Assembly (NCBI RefSeq): GCF_000382345.1
Contig: NZ_KB908099.1
Location: forward strand, 1 to 64,000
Reading direction: 5' to 3'
DNA: 64,000 nucleotides
Source: Massilia niastensis DSM 21313
Lineage (GTDB): Bacteria; Pseudomonadota; Gammaproteobacteria; Burkholderiales; Burkholderiaceae_D
Shown here piece after piece: positions 11,957 through 20,846 of this stretch. The stretch's first letter is position 1. Every line of letters starts with the position of its first letter. Made by a program: the position numbers and the translations under genes. Under the pieces are notes generated by a model. That model had not been told where the DNA came from. It ran no database searches and saw only the letters and a list, made by a program, of their open reading frames with translations.

Positions 11957-12173
11957 ACGATTCGCCACTTATAACTGCTGCGTAAAGATGACGAAAATGT
12001 GACGTAAAGACGACGTATTCCACAATCTTTTCAGTTACTTAACGACAGATCGCTGCTGACTTGACAGTTAACAATTGGGCGGGTCTGCTATAAGACTGGC
12101 GTTTGTTTCCGTAGTGCAGGAGGGGAAAATCTGCGGCGGGGGCGAGCGCGGGGCGTGCGCTACGGGACGGGGA

Positions 12174-12206
12174 AAAACCGCATCGGCGGACCTAAGCGCC
12201 GATGCG
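12174..12206 (-). terminator. Rho-independent terminator after parB
   Basis: Stem CGCATCGGCG / CGCCGATGCG (10 bp, 12179-12188 and 12197-12206) with an 8-base loop. On the minus strand the stem is followed by GTTTTTCC. It is 25 bp past the parB stop codon. Confidence 0.8.
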
Positions 12207-12231
12207 TTTACGCAACAAATGTTAACTGTGC

Positions 12232-13107
12232 TTAGGCACGCAGGCGGGCCAGCACGCCGTCGAGAATGTCGAGGTCGGCGAAATCGATGATCAGCTGGCC
12301 CTTCCCTTTCGCCCCCATCTTGAACACGACCGGCGTGGCCAGGCGGTCGGACAGTTCTTCCTCCAGGCGCACGATGTCGCCCGGCTTGTCCTTGGCGCGC
12401 GCCGGGGTTGCCGGGCTGTTCTGTTCCTCGATGGCGCGGGCCACCAGCTTCTCGGTCTCGCGTACCGACAGGCGCTTGGCGATCACCTGGTTGGCCAGGG
12501 TGATCTGGTTCGCGCTCTCGACTGCCAGCAGGGCGCGGGCGTGACCCATGTCGATGTCGCCCGCCATCAGCATGGTTTGCACCGGCTGCGCCAAGTTGAT
12601 CAGACGCAACAGGTTGGACACGGCGCTGCGCGAACGCCCGACCGCGGCCGCAGCTTGCTCATGAGTAAAATTGAAATCCGAGATCAGGCGCTGGATGCCT
12701 TGCGCCTCTTCCAGCGGATTCAGGTCTTCGCGCTGGATGTTCTCGATCAGGGCCATGGCGGCGGCGGCCTGGTCGTCGACGTCGCGCACCAGCACCGGGA
12801 TTTCTTCCAGGCCGGCCATCTGGGCGGCGCGGAAGCGGCGTTCGCCGGCGATGATCTCGTAGGAGGCGCCGGATCCCGCGGGCAGCGGACGCACCAGCAC
12901 CGGCTGCATGATGCCCTGGGTCTTGATCGAGGCGGCCAGCTCGCTGAGCGAACCTTCGTCCATGCGGGTGCGCGGCTGGTATTTACCGGCCTGTATCTGG
13001 CCGACCGGCAGCGCGGACGGGTTGGCCGCCACCGGTGCTTCTTCGCTGACCCCGCCGAGCAGCGCATCGAGGCCGCGGCCGAGTCCCTTGAGTTTCTTGG
13101 TTGCCAT
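12232..13107 (-). CDS. parB: Chromosome partitioning protein ParB (CTP-dependent DNA clamp)
   Basis: 291 aa from the ATG at 13107 (MATKKLKGLGRGLDALLGG, a typical ParB N-terminus with the ParA-stimulating basic region). A longer in-frame extension upstream overlaps parA and was rejected. The CTP-binding motif GERRFRAA is at residues 88-95 and ENIQRE at 122-127; a helix-turn-helix for parS recognition lies near 146-170 (THEQAAAAVGRSRSAVSNLLRL); the C-terminal dimerisation domain follows. Two perfect parS sites lie 3.6 kb upstream (16732, 16780), so the system is complete in cis. It is cotranscribed with parA, 17 bp downstream of it. Confidence 0.97.
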   Translation of the reverse strand: MATKKLKGLGRGLDALLGGVSEEAPVAANPSALPVGQIQAGKYQPRTRMDEGSLSELAASIKTQGIMQPVLVRPLPAGSGASYEIIAGERRFRAAQMAGLEEIPVLVRDVDDQAAAAMALIENIQREDLNPLEEAQGIQRLISDFNFTHEQAAAAVGRSRSAVSNLLRLINLAQPVQTMLMAGDIDMGHARALLAVESANQITLANQVIAKRLSVRETEKLVARAIEEQNSPATPARAKDKPGDIVRLEEELSDRLATPVVFKMGAKGKGQLIIDFADLDILDGVLARLRA

Positions 13108-13124
13108 TCTGATGTCTCTTCGGT

Positions 13125-13895
13125 TTACATTGTCTTGATGCGCTCGACCATCTCGGCGCCGAAGGCGATGTACGCCTGGGCGCCCTTCGACGACGGATCG
13201 AACACCACGCCCGGAATGCCGTACGACGGCGCTTCGGCCAGGCGCACGTTGCGCGGGATGATGGTCTTGAACACCTTGTCGCCGAAGTGCTGCTCGAGCT
13301 GGCTCGACACCTGCTGCGACAGGGTCATGCGCGGATCGAACATCACGCGCAGCAGGCCGATGATGCGCAGGTCGGTATTCAGGTTCGCATGCACTTTCTT
13401 GATCGTGTTGACCAGGTCGGACAGCCCTTCGAGCGCATAGTACTCGCACTGCATCGGGATGATCACGCCGTGCGCGCCGCACAGGCCGTTCAGGGTCAGC
13501 AGCGACAGGGCCGGCGGGCAGTCGATCAGGATGAAGTCGTAGTCGGCGTCGACCTGGGCCAGCGCGTCCTTCAGTCTCTTCTCGCGGTTATCCAGCGACA
13601 CCATCTCGACTTCGGCGCCGGCCAGCTCGCGGTTGGCGGGCAGCACGTCGAAGCGCCCCGACTCGGAGCGCAGGCGCGCGGTGGCCACGTCCGCCTCGCC
13701 CAGCAGCACCTGGTAGATCGAGGCTTCGAGCTCGGCCTTGTTGATGCCCGCCCCCATCGTGGCATTGCCCTGGGGGTCGAGGTCGACCAGCAGCACGCGC
13801 TGGTTCAGCTTGGCCAGGCCTGCAGACAGGTTGACGGTGGTGGTGGTCTTGCCCACCCCGCCCTTCTGGTTCGCAACACAAAATATCTTCGCCAT
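13125..13895 (-). CDS. parA: Chromosome partitioning ATPase ParA (Soj)
   Basis: 256 aa. The deviant Walker A motif KGGVGKTTTT is at residues 11-20, with ILIDCPPALS as Walker A'/B region. It binds DNA non-specifically as an ATP dimer and moves ParB-parS complexes. Short chromosomal type, without the N-terminal DNA-binding domain of plasmid type Ia ParA, so autoregulation by ParA itself is less expected. The 130-bp leader upstream is unusual: it is filled by a 9-bp repeat array. Confidence 0.97.
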   Translation of the reverse strand: MAKIFCVANQKGGVGKTTTTVNLSAGLAKLNQRVLLVDLDPQGNATMGAGINKAELEASIYQVLLGEADVATARLRSESGRFDVLPANRELAGAEVEMVSLDNREKRLKDALAQVDADYDFILIDCPPALSLLTLNGLCGAHGVIIPMQCEYYALEGLSDLVNTIKKVHANLNTDLRIIGLLRVMFDPRMTLSQQVSSQLEQHFGDKVFKTIIPRNVRLAEAPSYGIPGVVFDPSSKGAQAYIAFGAEMVERIKTM

Positions 13896-13924
13896 CTGTT
13901 CCTTCCGTGGAGGCCATCAATCCA

Positions 13925-14023
13925 TCATACCGTTCATACGGTAAAAATCATATTAACGATTCATACTGAATAAACGATATAAACGGTATAAACGATTTAT
14001 ACAGTTAATACGGTTTATTCCGT
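13925..14023. repeat. Eleven contiguous degenerate 9-bp repeats upstream of parA
   Basis: The AT-rich gap between the rsmG stop (14028) and the parA start (13895) can be cut without remainder into eleven 9-mers. Third base A in 10/11, fifth A in 10/11, sixth C in 10/11, eighth purine in 11/11, ninth T in 10/11. Typical units are ATAAACGAT, ATAAACGGT, TCATACGGT and TAATACGGT. The first two units also form an inverted repeat (ACCGT..ACGGT). It occupies the place where the parAB operator or promoter should be. Confidence 0.8.
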
Positions 14024-14027
14024 TTTC

Positions 14028-14675
14028 TCATTTTGCCCGTTCGATGAAAACGAGGTGGCGTTCCGCTCCCAGCCGGGGCACCTGCAGGGGCTGCAAATCC
14101 GTCACTTTCCAGTCTGGCGGAATCCGCTCCCGCTCCTCGCTTGGGGCCACCCCTTTCAATGCGATGTAGCGCCCTCCGTCCGCCAGCAGGTGCCCGGACC
14201 AGTTGACGAAATCGGAGAGGTCGGCAAAAGCGCGCGAGGTGATGACGTCGAATTTGTCGCTCACCGCCAGGTCCTGCACCTTCATCGTGTACACGGTGAC
14301 GTTGGCCAGGCCCAGTTCCGCCTTCACCTGCGTGAGGAAGGCGGTTTTCTTGTGCACGGTGTCGATCATCGAGACTTTCATGTCCGGGCGGCAAATCGCC
14401 AGCACGATGCCGGGCAGGCCGCCGCCCGCCCCCACGTCCAGGACATTGCGCGCGCCCGCGAACGCCGGCACGGCGGCCAGCGAATCGAGCAGGTGGTGGG
14501 TCACCATCTGCATCGGATCGCGTAGCGAGGTCAGGTTGTAGACGCCATTCCACTTGTTGAGCAGCGCCAGGTAGTCCATCAGCTGGCCCTGCTGGGCCGC
14601 GCTGATGTCGAGTTGCATGTCGGTGATGCCGTCGGCCAGCACCTGCGAGAGTTGAGCGCGGTCGAAAAACTTCAT
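14028..14675 (-). CDS. rsmG: 16S rRNA (guanine-527-N7) methyltransferase
   Basis: 215 aa GidB family. SAM-binding motif I is [17 protein letters not shown], followed by [14 protein letters not shown] and the [11 protein letters not shown] block. It methylates N7 of G527 in 16S rRNA; loss gives low-level streptomycin resistance in other bacteria. Its ATG overlaps the mnmG stop by 4 bp, so it is translationally coupled, in the classical gidA-gidB-parA-parB arrangement. Confidence 0.96.
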   Translation of the reverse strand: MKFFDRAQLSQVLADGITDMQLDISAAQQGQLMDYLALLNKWNGVYNLTSLRDPMQMVTHHLLDSLAAVPAFAGARNVLDVGAGGGLPGIVLAICRPDMKVSMIDTVHKKTAFLTQVKAELGLANVTVYTMKVQDLAVSDKFDVITSRAFADLSDFVNWSGHLLADGGRYIALKGVAPSEERERIPPDWKVTDLQPLQVPRLGAERHLVFIERAK

Positions 14676-16603
14676 TCAGCCTGTTCCGTGGTGGTGTTGG
14701 TAAAGCCCTTGGCGCCGCGTTTTTTCAGGTGCACCAGCAGCAGCGAGATGGCCGCCGGGGTCACGCCCGAGATGCGCGAAGCTTGGCCCAGGGTTTCCGG
14801 ACGCTGCTTGTCGAGCTTCTGGCGCACCTCGATCGACAGCGCCGCGATCTCCAGGTAGTTCAGGTTCTCGGGCAGTTTCAGGTTTTCGTAGTGGTCGTGG
14901 CGTTCGACTTCGCGCGCCTGGCGGTCGATGTAGCCGGCGTACTTGAGCTGGATTTCGACCTGCTCCTTCACCGCCGGATCCTCGACGCCGGGGCCGGCCA
15001 GCGGCTGGCCCTCGTTGCCGGTCATCGTCATCAGGGTGTCGTACTCCACGCCCGGACGGCGCAGCAGGTCGGCCAGGTTGTATTCGCGCTCGATCGCCTG
15101 CCCCACCACGCGCTCGGATTCGGCGGCGGCCAGGATGCGCGGGTTGACCCAGGTCGCACGCAGGCGTTCGAGTTCGCGCGCGACGGTCTCGCGCTTGGTC
15201 TCGAAGGCGGCCCATTGCGCGTCGCCGACCACGCCCAGCTTGCGGCCGATCTCGGTCAGGCGCATGTCGGCGTTATCTTCGCGCAGCGACAGGCGGTATT
15301 CCGCGCGGCTGGTGAACATGCGGTAAGGCTCGGCCACACCCTGGGTGGTGAGGTCGTCGACCAGCACCCCGAGGTAGGCTTCCGAGCGGCCCGGGGTCCA
15401 GGCTTCCTTGTCCTGGGTTTGCAGCGCGGCGTTCAGGCCGGCCAGCAGGCCCTGGGCGGCGGCTTCCTCGTAGCCGGTGGTGCCGTTGATCTGGCCGGCG
15501 AAGAACAGGCCCTTGATCGCCTTGGTTTCCAGCGAGGCCTTCAGGCCGCGCGGGTCGAAATAGTCGTATTCGATCGCATAGCCGGGACGCAGGATGAAGG
15601 CGTTTTCCAGGCCGCGCATCGAGCGCACCAGGTCCAGCTGCACGTCGAACGGCAGGCTGGTCGAGATCCCGTTCGGGTAGAACTCGTTGGTCGTCAGGCC
15701 TTCCGGCTCGAGGAAGATCTGGTGCGATTCCTTCGAGGCGAAGCGATGGATCTTGTCTTCGATCGACGGACAGTAGCGCGGGCCGACGCCTTCGATCACG
15801 CCGGTGTACATCGGGCTGCGGTCCAGGCCGTTGCGGATGATCTCGTGGGTCTTCGCATTCGTGTGCGTGACCCAGCACGGCATCTGGCGCGGGTGCATGG
15901 CGGCGTTGCCCATGAAGGAAAACACCGGCACCGGATCGAGGTCGCCCGGCTGCTCGGCCAGCACCGAGAAGTCGATGCTGCGGCCATCGATGCGCGGCGG
16001 CGTGCCGGTCTTCAGGCGGCCTTGCGGCAGCTTGAGTTCCTTCAGGCGGCTCGACAGCGAGATCGCCGGCGGATCGCCCGCGCGGCCGCCGGAATAGTTT
16101 TGCAGGCCGACGTGGATTTTACCGTCAAGGAAAGTGCCAGCGGTCAACACCACGGCACGGGCGCGGAACTGCAGCCCAACCTGGGTCACGGCGCCGACCA
16201 CGCGGTCGCCCTCCACCATCAGGTCATCCACGGCCTGCTGGAACAGCCACAGGTTCGGCTGGTTCTCGATGCGCGAACGGATGGCCTGCTTGTACAGCAC
16301 GCGGTCGGCCTGGGCACGGGTCGCGCGCACGGCCGGGCCCTTGGACGAGTTCAGGATCCGGAACTGGATGCCGGCCTCGTCGGTAGCGATTGCCATGGCG
16401 CCGCCGAGGGCGTCCACTTCCTTGACGAGGTGGCCCTTGCCGATGCCGCCAATCGACGGGTTGCACGACATGGCGCCCAGGGTTTCGATGTTATGTGTCA
16501 GCAGCAGGGTTTTTTGGCCCGTGCGTGCCGACGCGAGTGCGGCTTCGGTACCGGCATGGCCGCCGCCGACGACGATGACGTCGAATTCAGTAGGAAATAG
16601 CAT
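14672..16603 (-). CDS. mnmG: tRNA 5-carboxymethylaminomethyluridine-34 synthesis enzyme MnmG
   Basis: 643 aa, full length. The N-terminal FAD dinucleotide fold is [21 protein letters not shown] (GGGHAG at 13-18); [26 protein letters not shown] and [11 protein letters not shown] are family signatures. With MnmE it modifies the wobble uridine of several tRNAs. First gene of the mnmG-rsmG-parA-parB operon; the parS sites lie in its upstream region. Confidence 0.97.
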   Translation of the reverse strand: MLFPTEFDVIVVGGGHAGTEAALASARTGQKTLLLTHNIETLGAMSCNPSIGGIGKGHLVKEVDALGGAMAIATDEAGIQFRILNSSKGPAVRATRAQADRVLYKQAIRSRIENQPNLWLFQQAVDDLMVEGDRVVGAVTQVGLQFRARAVVLTAGTFLDGKIHVGLQNYSGGRAGDPPAISLSSRLKELKLPQGRLKTGTPPRIDGRSIDFSVLAEQPGDLDPVPVFSFMGNAAMHPRQMPCWVTHTNAKTHEIIRNGLDRSPMYTGVIEGVGPRYCPSIEDKIHRFASKESHQIFLEPEGLTTNEFYPNGISTSLPFDVQLDLVRSMRGLENAFILRPGYAIEYDYFDPRGLKASLETKAIKGLFFAGQINGTTGYEEAAAQGLLAGLNAALQTQDKEAWTPGRSEAYLGVLVDDLTTQGVAEPYRMFTSRAEYRLSLREDNADMRLTEIGRKLGVVGDAQWAAFETKRETVARELERLRATWVNPRILAAAESERVVGQAIEREYNLADLLRRPGVEYDTLMTMTGNEGQPLAGPGVEDPAVKEQVEIQLKYAGYIDRQAREVERHDHYENLKLPENLNYLEIAALSIEVRQKLDKQRPETLGQASRISGVTPAAISLLLVHLKKRGAKGFTNTTTEQAE

Positions 16604-16693
16604 GATGGAAGAGTGAGGCGAGGAGACTTAATGCGCGATTATAGATTCTTTTCTCTTGCGGGACTTCGAACTGATCCGGAAAACCACGAAATT

Positions 16694-16709
16694 TGATTCA
16701 CGTGGAACA
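16694..16709. promoter_or_regulatory. Degenerate parS-like site
   Basis: TGATTCACGTGGAACA matches the parS palindrome at 14 of 16 positions; it lies 38 bp from the first perfect site. It may be a weak ParB site or a decayed one. Confidence 0.45.
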
Positions 16710-16731
16710 GTCAGCCGTGAAGCCGGCGCGT

Positions 16732-16747
16732 TGTTTCACGTGAAACA
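16732..16747. promoter_or_regulatory. parS site 1
   Basis: Perfect 16-bp palindrome TGTTTCACGTGAAACA, the consensus ParB-binding sequence across bacteria. Confidence 0.95.
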
Positions 16748-16756
16748 AAAAACAAA

Positions 16757-16776
16757 AAGCCGGGTTAGCCCGGCTT
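16757..16776 (-). terminator. Terminator after the TauE-type permease gene
   Basis: 8-bp stem AAGCCGGG / CCCGGCTT with a TTAG loop. On the minus strand it is followed by TTTTGTTTTTTG. It lies between the two parS sites, 26 bp past the permease stop. Confidence 0.8.
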
Positions 16777-16779
16777 GTT

Positions 16780-16795
16780 TGTTTCACGTGAAACA
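16780..16795. promoter_or_regulatory. parS site 2
   Basis: Second perfect TGTTTCACGTGAAACA palindrome, 48 bp from the first. Paired parS sites allow ParB loading and spreading over the par/origin region. Confidence 0.95.
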
Positions 16796-16801
16796 ATCGC
16801 C

Positions 16802-17572
16802 CTACCACCCTATCTTGGTGAAGGAATCGTAAGCCGTCTTGATGATCAGCCCGCTTACCACGACCAGGAACAGCTTGCGCACGAAGCCGCTGCCATGCTT
16901 CAGCGCCAGCCTGGTGCCGATCAGGGAACCGCCCACCTGGCATACCGCCATCATCAGGCCGATCTGCCACAGCAGGTGACCGCTGTAGCCGAACCACATC
17001 AGTGCCGACATGTTACAGGCCACGTTGACGATCTTGGCCGCCGCCGAGGCGCTGAGGAAGTCGAAGCCGAAGAAGCGCACGAACAGGAAGATCAGGAAGC
17101 TGCCGGTGCCGGGGCCGAAGAAGCCGTCATAGAAACCGATCGCCGCGCCGATGGCGATGGCCCAGTAGCGCTCCGCCATTCCGCTATGCACCGGCGCATG
17201 CACCGCCCCCAGGTCTTTCTTCCTGAAGGTATAGATGGCGACCGCGACCAGGATGATCGGCAGCAGCGTACGTACGAAATCGGCCGGCACCCGGGTCACG
17301 GTCCAGGCGCCGACGAAGGACAAGGCGAAGGCGGCGATGGCGGCCGGCGCCGCCGTACTCCAGGCGACCCTTACCCGGCGCGCGTAATTCACTGCCGCGG
17401 CGCTGGTGCCGAACACGCTGGCCAGCTTGTTGGTGCCCAGCAGGGTGGCCGGGGCTTCCTTCGGCAGGACGGAAAAGATGGCGGGAATCTGGATCAGGCC
17501 GCCGCCGCCGACAACGGCGTCGACCAGCCCGGCGGTAAACGCGGCCACGCCGAGCCATGCGAAATCGATCAT
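16802..17572 (-). CDS. TauE/SafE-family membrane permease
   Basis: 256 aa from the ATG at 17572 (MIDFAWLGVAAFTAG). The extension to 17620 has no family support. About eight hydrophobic segments; family signatures are the glycine-rich GLVDAVVGGGGLIQIP repeat near the N-terminus and GFYDGFFGPGTGSFL in the second half. Members export or import small anions such as sulfite or sulfoacetate; the substrate here is unknown. Single gene, with its own terminator at 16757. Confidence 0.9.
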   Translation of the reverse strand: MIDFAWLGVAAFTAGLVDAVVGGGGLIQIPAIFSVLPKEAPATLLGTNKLASVFGTSAAAVNYARRVRVAWSTAAPAAIAAFALSFVGAWTVTRVPADFVRTLLPIILVAVAIYTFRKKDLGAVHAPVHSGMAERYWAIAIGAAIGFYDGFFGPGTGSFLIFLFVRFFGFDFLSASAAAKIVNVACNMSALMWFGYSGHLLWQIGLMMAVCQVGGSLIGTRLALKHGSGFVRKLFLVVVSGLIIKTAYDSFTKIGW

Positions 17573-17704
17573 GGAACAACTTTCAGGGAGGGTGCAGAGG
17601 CAGCATTTTACCGCCGGCATTATTCCAAAGTGAAATGGCGCGGCTGCGCAAGCGGTGCGGCAGTTGGGATAAGCTTGATGGCAATGTCAATCAAGGAGAC
17701 CAGC

Positions 17705-18862
17705 ATGCCCGCGTTCGCTTTCAGCACCGTCGCCCAGATCCTGTCAGAACCCGGCGCCACCGCCCGCCTGGGGCGGCTGCTGGCGGAGCGCTTCCCGCAA
17801 GCGCGGCGTCCCCTGCTCGTCACCGATGCGGGTTTCCTGCGCACTGGCCTGATGGAAGCGGCGCGCGCCGACCTCGCCCGCTGCGGCATGGCGGACGCCG
17901 TCTTCGCCGGGGTCGTCGCCGATCCGCCCGAACACGTCGTGCTGGCCGCCGTCGAGGCGGCGCGCCGCATGGATGCCGACCTGGTGATCGGCTTCGGCGG
18001 CGGCAGCTCGATGGACGTGGCCAAGCTGGTCGCCGTGCTCGCCGGCAGCGAGCAGCCGCTGGCCGCGATCTACGGGATCGGGAATGTCCAGGGCGGACGC
18101 CTGCCGCTGGTGCAGGTGCCGACCACCGCCGGCACCGGTTCCGAGGTGACCAACATCGCCATCGTGACCACGGGAGCAAGCACCAAGATGGGCGTGGTGG
18201 CGCCGCAGCTGTATGCCGACCTCGCGGTGCTGGACGCCGCCCTCACCCTGGGCCTGCCGCCCAAGCTCACGGCCGCGACCGGCATCGACGCCATGGTCCA
18301 TGCGATCGAGGCGACGACCAGCCGCCACAAGAAGAACCCGCTGTCCGACGCCCTGGCGCGCGAGGCGCTGGGCCTGCTGTCGCGCAACCTGCTGCCGGCC
18401 TGCGAACGGGGCGGCGACCTGGACGCGCGCCAGGCCATGCTGCTCGGGGCCTGCCTCGCGGGCCAGGCTTTTTCGAATGCGCCGGTGGCGGCAGTCCACG
18501 CCCTCGCCTATCCGGTCGGCGGCATCTTCCACGTGCCGCACGGCCTGTCGAACTCGCTCGTCCTGCCGCACGTGCTCGAGTTCAACCTGCCGGCGGCGGC
18601 ATCTTCCTATGCCGAACTGGCCGCCATCGTGGCGCCCCATGCGAGCGGCAGCGAGGAAGCACGGGCACGGGCACTGATTGCTGCTATGCAACAAATTACC
18701 AGGATGACGGGGATCGAGGCGAGCTTGCGCCAGGTCGGGATCGCGGAGACGGACCTCGATCGCCTGGCCGACGAGGCCATGCTGCAGACCCGTTTGCTGG
18801 GCAATAACCCGCGAGAAATGACGCGTGAGCATGCACGCGCGATCTATGCCGCCGCCCTGTGA
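17705..18862 (+). CDS. Iron-containing alcohol dehydrogenase
   Basis: 385 aa. The start at 17705 (MPAFAFSTVAQI) is chosen because AAGGAG at 17693-17698 gives a properly spaced ribosome site; a much longer open frame upstream is antisense to the permease gene. Type III ADH family: NAD-binding GGGSSMDVAKL, then VPTTAGTGSEVTNIA, and metal ligands in the D.MVHAIEA region and in HALAYPVGG..HVPHGLSNS. Substrate is unknown (primary alcohol, lactaldehyde or butanol-type enzymes share this fold). It stands alone on the plus strand between two minus-strand operons. Confidence 0.92.
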   Translation: MPAFAFSTVAQILSEPGATARLGRLLAERFPQARRPLLVTDAGFLRTGLMEAARADLARCGMADAVFAGVVADPPEHVVLAAVEAARRMDADLVIGFGGGSSMDVAKLVAVLAGSEQPLAAIYGIGNVQGGRLPLVQVPTTAGTGSEVTNIAIVTTGASTKMGVVAPQLYADLAVLDAALTLGLPPKLTAATGIDAMVHAIEATTSRHKKNPLSDALAREALGLLSRNLLPACERGGDLDARQAMLLGACLAGQAFSNAPVAAVHALAYPVGGIFHVPHGLSNSLVLPHVLEFNLPAAASSYAELAAIVAPHASGSEEARARALIAAMQQITRMTGIEASLRQVGIAETDLDRLADEAMLQTRLLGNNPREMTREHARAIYAAAL

Positions 18863-18877
18863 ACGGCGGCCCGCCTG

Positions 18878-19849
18878 TCAGGCTTTGCGGCCCCGTTCGA
18901 GCAGCGCCCCGAGTTCCCCGACGATGCCGCGGCGGAACAGCAGGACGCAGACGATAAAGATGAGCCCGGTGACCATGCCCACCGATTCGCCCAGGGTCGA
19001 GAACCAGGCGATGCCGAGTGATTCGGCCAGGTTCGTGCCGAGGTCGCCCAGCTTGTTCTCCAGCGCGACGATCAGGAAGGCGCCGAGGATCGGCCCGGCC
19101 AGGGTGCCCATGCCGCCCACCAGGGTCATCAGGACGACCAGGCCGGACATGGTCCAGTGTACGTCGGTCAGGGTCTCGAAGCCCAGCACGACGGTCTTGG
19201 TGGCCCCCGCCAGCCCTGCCAGCGCGGCCGACAGCACGAAGGCCAGCAGCTTGTAGCGGTCGACCTCGTAGCCGAGCGACATGGCGCGCGGCTCGTTTTC
19301 CTTGATCGCCTTGAGCACCTGGCCGAACGGCGAATGCACGGTGCGGACGATCAGGGCGAAGCCGGCCGTGAAGATCGCCAGCACCACGTAGTACATGACC
19401 AGGTCGCTGGACAGGTCCAGCAGGCCCAGCAGGCGCCCGCGCGGCACGCCCTGCAGGCCATCCTCGCCATGGGTGAACGGCGCGCGCAGGGCCGCGAAAT
19501 ACACCATCTGGGCCAGCGCCAGGGTGATCATCGAGAAATAGATGCCCTGCCGGCGGATCGCCAGCGCGCCGATCACCAGGCCCAGCAGGGCGCTGGCGAG
19601 CACGCCCAGCACGATGCCCAGCCCGGTCGGCAAGCCGCTGACGGCCAGCAAATGGCCGGTGGCGTAGCCGGCCGTGCCGAAAAATGCGGCGTGGCCGAAG
19701 GACAGCAGGCCGGTGAATCCGATCAGGAGATTGAAGGCGCAGGCGAACAGCGCGAAGCACAGCAGCTTCATCAGGAACACGGGATAGGCGACAAAGGGCG
19801 CGGCCAGGGCCAGTGCGAATGCGACGGCATAGACAATTTTTCGGTTCAT
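18878..19849 (-). CDS. livM: Branched-chain amino-acid ABC transporter permease LivM
   Basis: 323 aa, about nine membrane helices, with the LivM-type GLLSFGHAAFFGTAGYATG motif and the cytoplasmic-loop EENEPRAMSLGYEVDRYKLLAF-like coupling region. Last gene of the liv operon, 10 bp after livH. It forms the heterodimeric channel with LivH. Amino-acid specificity is not visible from the permease. Confidence 0.93.
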   Translation of the reverse strand: MNRKIVYAVAFALALAAPFVAYPVFLMKLLCFALFACAFNLLIGFTGLLSFGHAAFFGTAGYATGHLLAVSGLPTGLGIVLGVLASALLGLVIGALAIRRQGIYFSMITLALAQMVYFAALRAPFTHGEDGLQGVPRGRLLGLLDLSSDLVMYYVVLAIFTAGFALIVRTVHSPFGQVLKAIKENEPRAMSLGYEVDRYKLLAFVLSAALAGLAGATKTVVLGFETLTDVHWTMSGLVVLMTLVGGMGTLAGPILGAFLIVALENKLGDLGTNLAESLGIAWFSTLGESVGMVTGLIFIVCVLLFRRGIVGELGALLERGRKA

Positions 19850-19859
19850 GGACGCCCTC

Positions 19860-20744
19860 TTATTTTTCCTTGCCGAACAGCCCGGCCGGGCGCAGCAGCA
19901 AGACGATCACCATCACGACGAACACCACCACTTCCGAGCCTTCCGGATAGAACACGCGGGTCAGGCCTTCGATCACGCCCAGCGCCAGCCCGGTGAGGAT
20001 GGAACCGAGGATCGAGCCCATGCCGCCGATCACGACCACGGCGAACACGACGATGATGAGGTTCGAGCCCATCAGGGGCGTCACGTTGATCACCGGCGCC
20101 GCCAGCACCCCGGCAAAGCCGGCCAGCGCGACCCCGAAGCCATAGGTGAGCGTGACCATCAGCGGCACGTTGATGCCGAAGGCTTCGACCAGTTTCGGGT
20201 TCTCGGTGCCGGCGCGCAGGTAGGCGCCGAGGCGGGTCTTTTCGATCACGAACCAGGTGCCCAGACACACCACCAGCGAGGCCGCCACCACCCAGGCGCG
20301 GTAGTTCGGCAGGATCATGAAGCCGAGGTCGGTGGCGCCGGCGAGCTGTTCCGGCACGTCCAGGGTCTGTCCCGAGACGCCGAAGAAGGAGCGGAACACG
20401 CCTTCCAGCAGCAGGGTGATGCCGAAGGTGAGCAGCAGGCCGTACAGGTGGTCGAGCTTGTACAGCCAGCGCAGCATGCTGCGCTCGATCAGGATGCCGA
20501 ACGCGCCCACCAGCAGCGGCGCCAGCACCAGCATCATCCAGTAGTTCAGGCCGTACGACGCGACGCCGATGTAGGCCACGAAGGCGCCCACCATGTACAG
20601 GGCGCCGTGGGAGAAGTTGATGACGTTGAGCAGTCCGAAAATGACCGCCAGGCCCAGCGACAGCATCGCATAGAAGGAGCCGTTGACCAGCCCCAGCAGC
20701 AGCTGGCTCATCAGGGCTTGCAGGGGAACGCCGAAAATGTCCAT
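19860..20744 (-). CDS. livH: Branched-chain amino-acid ABC transporter permease LivH
   Basis: 294 aa integral membrane protein with LGLVNGSFYAMLSLGLAVIFGLLNVINFSHGALYM, the classical LivH N-terminal signature, and the conserved VIGGMGSILGSIL loop. It pairs with LivM. It is separated from livK by about 100 bp containing a strong GC-rich hairpin. Confidence 0.94.
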   Translation of the reverse strand: MDIFGVPLQALMSQLLLGLVNGSFYAMLSLGLAVIFGLLNVINFSHGALYMVGAFVAYIGVASYGLNYWMMLVLAPLLVGAFGILIERSMLRWLYKLDHLYGLLLTFGITLLLEGVFRSFFGVSGQTLDVPEQLAGATDLGFMILPNYRAWVVAASLVVCLGTWFVIEKTRLGAYLRAGTENPKLVEAFGINVPLMVTLTYGFGVALAGFAGVLAAPVINVTPLMGSNLIIVVFAVVVIGGMGSILGSILTGLALGVIEGLTRVFYPEGSEVVVFVVMVIVLLLRPAGLFGKEK

Positions 20745-20791
20745 GGATCCGCTCGAAGACGGCGCGGGCCGGGCCCGCGCGGTGGATGCGC

Positions 20792-20833
20792 AAGGCCGGC
20801 GCGCCGCGCCTGGAAAGCGGCGGCGCCGGCCTT
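20792..20833 (-). terminator. Intercistronic hairpin between livK and livH
   Basis: Perfect 11-bp inverted repeat AAGGCCGGCGC / GCGCCGGCCTT with a 20-base GC-rich loop that can pair further. There is no U tract, so it is more likely a processing or mRNA-stabilising element than a full terminator: it would protect the abundant livK mRNA and lower livHM expression. Confidence 0.5.
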
Positions 20834-20846
20834 CAGGAAAGCCTGC

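Larger units (their letters stand above)
11863..12231. other. Gene-free spacer between atp and par operons
   Basis: This 369-bp stretch holds the atp operon promoter (11927-11956) and the terminator of the mnmG-rsmG-parAB operon (12174-12206). No convincing ORF was seen in either strand. Confidence 0.8.

Noticed and set aside
12061..12094. TTGACA ... TATAAG promoter-like pair on the plus strand
   Set aside because: Spacer is 22 bp, too long for sigma70, and no gene or plausible RNA follows on that strand.
12232..13482. 416-codon version of parB
   Set aside because: The extra 125 codons overlap parA in another frame; ParB proteins begin at the MATKK-type start.
16775..17704. N-terminal extension of the alcohol dehydrogenase frame back to 16775
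   Set aside because: This part is antisense to the permease gene; a good ribosome site marks the start at 17705.
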